Assembly: GCA_961205875.1 (NCBI GenBank)
Contig: OY540811.1
Coordinates: 15,803,248-15,867,247 of the forward strand
Reading direction: 5' to 3'
Length of the DNA: 64,000 bases
Origin: Sialis fuliginosa
Taxonomy: Eukaryota; Arthropoda; Insecta; Megaloptera; Sialidae
Below the pieces are notes generated by a model. The model searched no databases. It saw nothing but the letters and a program-made list of their open reading frames with translations, and had not been told where the DNA came from. The position numbers and the translations under genes are program-made. This document shows positions 58,601-64,000 of this stretch, one piece after another; positions within the stretch are counted from its first letter, which is position 1, and the number at the start of each line of letters is the position of its first letter.

Positions 58601-61600
58601 AAATTCGACTGACAGATTATCAAAAAAAAATTTTTTTTTCAAAAACTATAAATTTTTGGAAGGCTGAATGTTAAATAGAATGTGACTTCCAAAAAAATAA
58701 TCAGCTAAATCCATGTAAAGGCATGTTTTGCATGCTTACCCAGCTATAGCCTTTGAAATGTAATTAATTAACATGTTTGCTGCAGTATTGACGGGAGAGT
58801 AAATATTTGTGTACATATATATATGTATGTATGTATAATATTATTAATTTTTCTATTCATTTTCACTCTCCAACAGTATTATTTCTAATTCTATATTATA
58901 TTTGTAATATGGACAAAACAATAAAAAACTACTATTATTATAGTATGCGATTTTAAGTACATATTATTAACTTCTTGATAATTAAACTATTGGCCAAATA
59001 TATTTCCAATCATAGTATATAGGTACTGTTTACACATTAATACCCTACCCTACATAACATGTGATTTTCAGTACAAGTACATGACGCTTGATAACATATT
59101 AGTAATATTGAATGTTCAATAAACCCTATCGAAACTGCGCTATGTAGTTTGGATACTTGACCTAAATAAATTTTACACTTAAACGTATGCATAGTAACGT
59201 CTATACGCAACGCGACTGTTTAATCAAAGAGAATTATTTGGTGTACATGTTAGTAAACATTTCGATGTTTATGAGTACTAACATGTATTTGTGTGTTGCC
59301 ATTTATAGGGTGTCCCAGCTTCTAAAAAGCTGGCCATTTTTTTCAGAATAAAATTATTTTGGAGCCTAGTATACATGGCTTGACTCATACTTAGCATTTT
59401 TTTTTCAAATTGTGCTGTATTAATTTTTATACATTATTGGAAAACTAATCTTATGTTGAACACAACTGCCCTATTAAAATTTTAGTTGAATTTTCATATC
59501 TATAATTTTTTAGATCAAAATTATTTTTATAATGAGTCGGTGGTATGTCAATTTTTCTTATGTTTAGATTTGATGCTGATGAGTTAGAGATAAAATTTAT
59601 CTTCAGAGAGTTGCATCCAGATTTTATACAATGTAAAAGTAATGGAGTAGAATCTAGACCCTATTAAACGCCACAAAAAATATTCATATCTATCTTCATG
59701 AGTAGAACGAAATAACATGAAAAATGTTTTTTGTTTCAGATCTCTAATTGTAAATTGGTAGATTTTAGAAAAAAAAAACTGTACGGCTCTTCGAAGTTGG
59801 GACAGCCTGTGCATATAAATGTATGTTTATGTATGTATGAACTCGCTTGTACTATAAAGTTAAACGTATGGTATGTGAGCTGGAACAGACAGTTCATTTG
59901 TAATTACACACATGCAGGTTTCATGTAGATACAGATTGTTAATTGAGAATTTAGAAGTTGTGATAATATTACGTAAATAACTTCATGAGTATTATTTTTT
60001 TAGTTTTCAAAATACACTTTAAAATTTTATTCAATCATATCATGTAGTTAATTTATACAAATAAATAGTAAATAATTTAGACAGTGTTAAAGAATGTGTG
60101 AGATTAATGGCAAAAATTAAAAAAAACACCATTTATTTTCGTTGTCATGTAGATATTGTTCCCCCTTGAAACTTACTTTTGTGCCCTTTTTTAAGAGCTT
60201 TTTTTAATCTACATGGCACTTTTTAATCTTCATAAAGGTCTTCTACCTCATTTTGGTCTCTTTTTTCGACACTTTTTTAACACTTGCTCAGTATAATCAA
60301 AATACTATACTCTAACAATAAGATAAACATATTCACTCAAGATTCAGTATAATTATTTATTTAAACATAAGTACTTAACTTAAAATTTCAATTTATAACA
60401 TGTATGTTGTATAATGAAAGTACGAAATGAATGAAGCGAATAAATTTTGGTAGACTTAATACTGTGAATATATGTATGTAGGTATATAGAAATCCGTACA
60501 AAGAAAAAAGAATAAAATACATTATCTATTGATTTTTAATAAATCCCATTTGTTTCAGCTTGAATGATCTGGGGACTTATGACGTACCGACAATGATCGA
60601 TTATATTCTGAAACAAACCGGGCAAGAGAAATTACATTACGTGGGCCATTCTCAAGGTACGACGGCGTTTTTCATCATGGCGTCGGAGAAACCCGAGTAT
60701 AACGAGAAGATTAAAGCGATGATTGGTCTGGCCCCGGTGGCTTACATGTCTCACGTCGAGGCCAAGTTTAAAACACTTGCTGCGTTAGAGAAAACCATTG
60801 CTGTAAGTGTAGGTTAAGGATCACTTAGATATATGTACAATTCATTTTATAATTTTCTGTATCACTGTTATCATTGTTGTTATAATTTATTGCTCAAAAC
60901 GAACAGTGTACTTATGCGTAATTTTAATAATTAAATTAACATTAAAAAACATTTTGAGATGTTTAAAATGTATTTGTGTATCATCAATTGGTTTCTTTAT
61001 GCCAATTGTTACCTAGAGATAATGATGCTTCTACCTCTGATAGTTTTTTTTTTTTACTTTTAAGGTTGCGGTCGAAGAAAACAGTTAACAATTAATAAAG
61101 ACATTTTTATTATTTTATAGTTATATAGATTCACATACTCGTAAATGTCTTTAAAAATGAACATATATTAATTTTTTCATACAAAATTAGAGTTTATTTT
61201 AAATTAAAAATAATTATAATGTAAAAAATAAAATATTTGATTATTTTTTTGAATATAATAATCCAATTAAGTAATAAAAAAAATCTACCAAATTTAATAT
61301 TTTGGATAATTATTTGTCACAACTTACTTGGCTAGTTAAATTTATTTATTTGATGTCATACTTCAAAGATATTGACTTTTCAAAATATGAACCTTAGGGT
61401 GGGTCGAAAATAGGAAACTTTCGCGGATTGAAACGTAATTAATACAAGCATAACGCCGCTATTTTTTTAATTCGTTAATATCTTTAGATTGCGCAATGAG
61501 CCCAAATTTTGGAAAATTTGACCAAAAAGTGATTTTATGAAAATGCCGAACAGTTTTTTAAAGGCGGATTTGATGAAAATGGATCGCATGTATTACTTTG

Positions 61601-63540
61601 ATGAGAATTAATAAAAACAAATTCACTAGAGGCGTAAGAGCGGACTGTATTTTTTTATTACATCATTAGTAATTTTTGTTTTCTATTGTAAAAAATACAT
61701 GCATTCCACAATTTCGAACAAATGATGTTAAAAACTGTGTTTTAACATTTGTAATGTAAAATCATGGCTAGTCATGTATGTAATATAAAATTTAAGGAAG
61801 ATCCCAACATAAAAATACGATTTTTGACATTATTTTTTTCGAAATATTAGTTGGTGTAAACAATTCGTATTTAAAAATGTATAGGTTTTGTTGCCATTTT
61901 TATGAAAATTTTTTTTTGTGTAACGCTACAGTTTTCAAAAATAATTAGTCAATCAATGTTTAATGAAAACAATTTGTTATATCGTTGATGTTATAGTCCG
62001 GTGTTAAATCAGTATTCCAAATTTTTAATGCACCACTGTAAAATGTGTTTTATTTATTTCAAAATAAATGCAATACAAACACATATTTTTATAAAAAAAG
62101 AAAATATAACAAAATTAAAAATTAAAAATTAACCGGCACACAATACAAGTAGGTATGAACATTTAAAAAAGTTTGATATTTTCGAATAATTAATAAAAAC
62201 ATCTGCAATGGATGTTCGATCAGAACACAAACATTTGTTTTGTGGAAATCACTGTTGTTCATTTTTTAACCGTAAATCGCGATACCTGTGTACATTTAAT
62301 GTTTTTTTGTAATTTTAGTTTTTATAATGTTTATTTATCGTGTTTGTGTTCGTGGTACAATTACACGAGAAATGTGTACTAGCTTTGTAGTTTTTATTAA
62401 AAGGTTGTTTTTAATATGATTTACTACATAAGAAAAAAACATGTGTGATTATACCATCCCTACATTTGAGATGGGAACGAGTGTGATAAGCGAAAAAAAG
62501 GTATAAGAAATCAGGTACCATCTTCCTTTTCACAAAAACCAATGAAAATATTTCTTATCTGAACTTTTCTGATATAATCAATAGTTACGAAAATAAATGC
62601 GTCGTCTTTTAATAATACCATAGTTTTTTAGAACATAATATTGATGAATAAATAAAAAAATAATTTAATAGTACATTTTAAAATTACCCGCTTCTAAAAC
62701 TTATGATAAAGTAATTGTATATTGATGTTACATAACAGAAACAGTACCCCCTCTATCAGTATCAGCAATAGATATAAATGACAAGGGTTACATACATTAT
62801 TTCCCAACGAGTGGAAATCAGTATCTGTATCACTGTCTTGCAGGAGCGTATCAAAAAAATTTAGTTAGTCCGCTATTGAGAGGTATTGATAATTATTTAT
62901 TTTACTTTTATGAAATTATTTAGAGATAAATGAAAAAATTCCCAGGTTCTATTTTTATTTGAATCAATCATCTAAAAAAATATAATTTAAGGTTAAGGAA
63001 GTTGGAAGCTCTCAAAATTGATATTTTTTCTATTATTTTACAGTTTTCGATAGTAATAAAAAAATTTGAAAGTAAGCGCACTTTTTTATTGCAAAATTCG
63101 TTTTCAGCGACTAAAAATACATATAAAAAAACATAATTTGTTTAAGAATACTTTAGATGATACGAAAAAATGTTAATCATTTTTTATGTTTTTTCCTATT
63201 TGATTAACCAAATGTTAAGTGGATTTAATAATTCCGTTAACTTTATTCTTTATTCGCCCCAAGTAAATTCCGTGCCTGAATCCAGCCCTTACAACCATAC
63301 ATCAACCCTTAAAGATCGTACGGAATAATAGATCGGTATGTAAGTTGGGTACATGAATAAGTTATGACACGTGTGTTGCAGATAACGCTGAAACTGTTGA
63401 AGATATACGAGGTGCTGCCGAGGAGCAAAGTGATGGAGGACGTGGCCACGAAATACTGCGGGGAAGCGAACTTTGACGAGAGGAAATGTAAAAGTTTGCT
63501 TGAAGTAATTATAGCGTACGATCCGGCAGAGTTCGATCTG
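52528..63540 (+). CDS. Secreted acid/gastric-type lipase (lipase 3-like; spliced, 3' incomplete)
   Basis: An alpha/beta-hydrolase of the acid/gastric lipase family, which hydrolyses triacylglycerols or esters outside the cell or in lysosomes. Exons 52528-52653, 52766-52858, 56683-57002, 60559-60802 and 63382-63540 join in frame to 314 residues. Residues 1-19 are a signal peptide. The abhydro-lipase N-terminal region follows (QKYGYPSEVHKVITPDGYIL, 78-97). Next come RGFDVWLGNTRG (147-158) and FWKYNLNDLGTYDVPTMIDY (176-195). The nucleophile elbow is GHSQG with Ser211. The catalytic Asp and His are expected beyond the window. Oddity: the family's LQHG motif before the GL..SS loop reads LQVG (Val122). 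The remaining motifs are intact, so a real gene, perhaps of altered activity, is more likely than a pseudogene. Confidence 0.92.
52766..52858 (+). CDS. Lipase exon 2
   Basis: Encodes residues 43-73, PASRSIGSNINKILDFLQKV then KFNSSYIGLDV. This is the variable linker between signal peptide and catalytic domain. The acceptor is TTTTAG|CCT and the donor GATGTG|GTAAGA, phase 0 on both sides. Its frame continues into DKHIQKYGYP of the next exon. Confidence 0.82.
52859..56682 (+). other. Lipase intron 2
   Basis: 3.8 kb. It contains a repeat fragment at 54010-54420 shared with 39170-39480 and an inverted relative of the 24186 repeat at 55785-56150 (TTCGTAGAAAACTAGGAACC, TGTTTGTCTGTCTGTATGG). No exon recognised. 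Confidence 0.65.
55785..56150 (-). mobile_element. Inverted copy of the GGGTTCCGTA-type repeat (partial)
   Basis: TTTCGTAGAAAACTAGGAACC and GTTTGTCTGTCTGTATGGCA mirror the right end of the element at 24186-24740. Further on, CCCTCTAATTTCTAAACTAT mirrors its middle (24370-24390). Confidence 0.6.
56683..57002 (+). CDS. Lipase exon 3 (abhydro-lipase region, oxyanion-hole region)
   Basis: Encodes residues 74-179: KYGYPSEVHKV, TPDGYILTMHRIPHGK, PVVFLQVGLMCSSACFVDF, RGFDVWLGNTRG and DFWKY. The acceptor is CATTACAG|GAT and the donor TACAA|GTAATA, which splits an Asn codon completed in exon 4. Confidence 0.93.
58291..58754. mobile_element. Foldback MITE in lipase intron 3 (464 bp)
   Basis: Arms of about 120 bp: AAAGGCTATAGCCGGGTAAG at the left against CTTACCCAGCTATAGCCTTT at the right. 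GCATGCAAAACATGCCTTTA and ACATTCTATTTAACATTCA follow, paired inverted. The centre is locally GC-rich (58425-58470). No ORF. Confidence 0.88.
59307..59815. mobile_element. Possible mariner-like TIR pair
   Basis: AGGGTGTCCCAGCTTCT at the left and, inverted, AGGCTGTCCCAACTTCG at the right, with TA on both sides. The interior is not coding. The match is short, so this is tentative. Confidence 0.4.
60559..60802 (+). CDS. Lipase exon 4 (nucleophile elbow)
   Basis: Encodes residues 180-261: LNDLGTYDVPTMIDYILKQT, LHYVGHSQGTTAFFIM with Ser211, and MIGLAPVAYMSH. The acceptor is GTTTCAG|C and the donor ATTGCT|GTAAGT in phase 0. Confidence 0.94.
60803..63381 (+). other. Lipase intron 4
   Basis: 2.6 kb. 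A dispersed repeat starts near 61395 (TTAGGGTGGGTCGAAAATAG) and runs to about 62050 without an ORF. Nothing else recognised. Confidence 0.6.
63382..63540 (+). CDS. Lipase exon 5 (lid/cap region, last visible exon)
   Basis: Encodes residues 262-314: ITLKLLKIYEVLPRSKVMED, TKYCGEANFDERKCKSLL, DPAEFDL. This is the helical cap of acid lipases, with its paired cysteines. The acceptor is TTGCAG|ATA and the donor GATCTG|GTGAGT. Further exons must lie beyond 64000. Confidence 0.92.
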
Positions 63541-64000
63541 GTGAGTTGGGTTTTTGTGTAGCATTTTAAAATAAAATAAAATTACTATGTAGTAAAGGAA
63601 AAATTGAGGTATCTACCCTACATGCTAGAACTAAAAACTACATCTGGTACCATAGTACTCTCTTACACTGAATTAGTGAGAAATCACTAATTCAGATAAT
63701 GAATATTCATTAACCGAAATAGTTAAAAATATACCACTATAAATTAGTGACTATTCACTACTTGAATTAGTCTACAGTCACTTCTTAAGCTATGACAGAA
63801 TCTAAGGTTTTTATTTTATTTATTTTTGATGTAAAAACTGGAGCAATCTAAAAAAAATAATGAAAATCTTCTAATCATTCATAACCTAACTTCAATGTCA
63901 GTTATGAATATGTCAATTATTATTATTGGCTAAAAATTAATTGTGAATAGATTTTTTTCAGTTTGTATAAATAAAATTACCTGATTTTTGTAAATAATTC
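63541..64000 (+). other. Lipase intron 5, start
   Basis: It holds a perfect 12-bp-arm hairpin CTGAATTAGTGA-GAAA-TCACTAATTCAG at about 63668-63695 and further TAGTGA/TCACTA words to 63785, related in look to 4830-4990. Confidence 0.6.

Larger units (their letters stand above)
57003..60558 (+). other. Lipase intron 3
   Basis: 3.6 kb. It contains the foldback MITE at 58291-58754 and a weak TIR pair at 59307-59815. Otherwise AT-rich without recognised features. Confidence 0.65.

Overview
This is a 64 kb piece of AT-rich animal nuclear DNA from an insect, most likely a moth or butterfly (Lepidoptera). Two things point there. The gene families and their many-intron structures are typical of insects. 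The interspersed repeats carry phrases familiar from lepidopteran genomes: tails reading 'ctagctgggcccgcgcgg', 'ttcatcaagatcggtt' and 'gggttccgta'. The order is an inference; no marker gene fixes the species.

Three spliced protein-coding genes can be assembled exon by exon with matching GT-AG sites and reading phases. (1) On the minus strand at 494-11324 is a secreted GDSL phospholipase B1-like enzyme. A likely TATA/initiator promoter and a small 5' UTR exon lie at 13329-13242, and the last coding exon or exons fall off the left edge. (2) On the minus strand at 33719-49470 is an ADAMTS metalloprotease. Thirteen exons run from mid-catalytic domain through disintegrin, TSP1, Cys-rich, spacer and three more TSP1 repeats to a C-terminal PLAC domain and stop. 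Its signal peptide, prodomain and first part of the catalytic domain are not found. (3) On the plus strand at 52528-63540 is a secreted acid/gastric-type (lipase 3-like) alpha/beta-hydrolase lipase. Five exons are visible and its 3' part lies beyond the right edge. The lipase and the ADAMTS are transcribed divergently. The missing ADAMTS 5' exons should lie to the right, so the lipase may sit inside an ADAMTS intron.

The rest is intron and intergenic DNA rich in non-autonomous transposons: a hAT-type element with an 8-bp target duplication (18527-19280), two decayed mariner copies (2257-2694 and 43545-44360), a piggyBac-like MITE (47167-47694), a jockey/CR1-like LINE remnant (29805-30190), a 1.37 kb foldback with about 545-bp arms (25528-26898), a 134-bp tandem array (8624-9570) and many TIR/foldback MITEs. 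Two hammerhead-ribozyme-like motifs (8393-8421 and 37155-37190) mark a repeat family that also produced a 129-bp insertion with a perfect 12-bp target duplication (40971-41099). The gene-poor stretch 13.4-33.7 kb holds only repeats and an interlocked pair of perfect palindromes (13665-13785).

The phospholipase and the lipase are both secreted lipid hydrolases, but nothing in the sequence shows that they are co-regulated. The ADAMTS acts on extracellular matrix and is unrelated to them in function.
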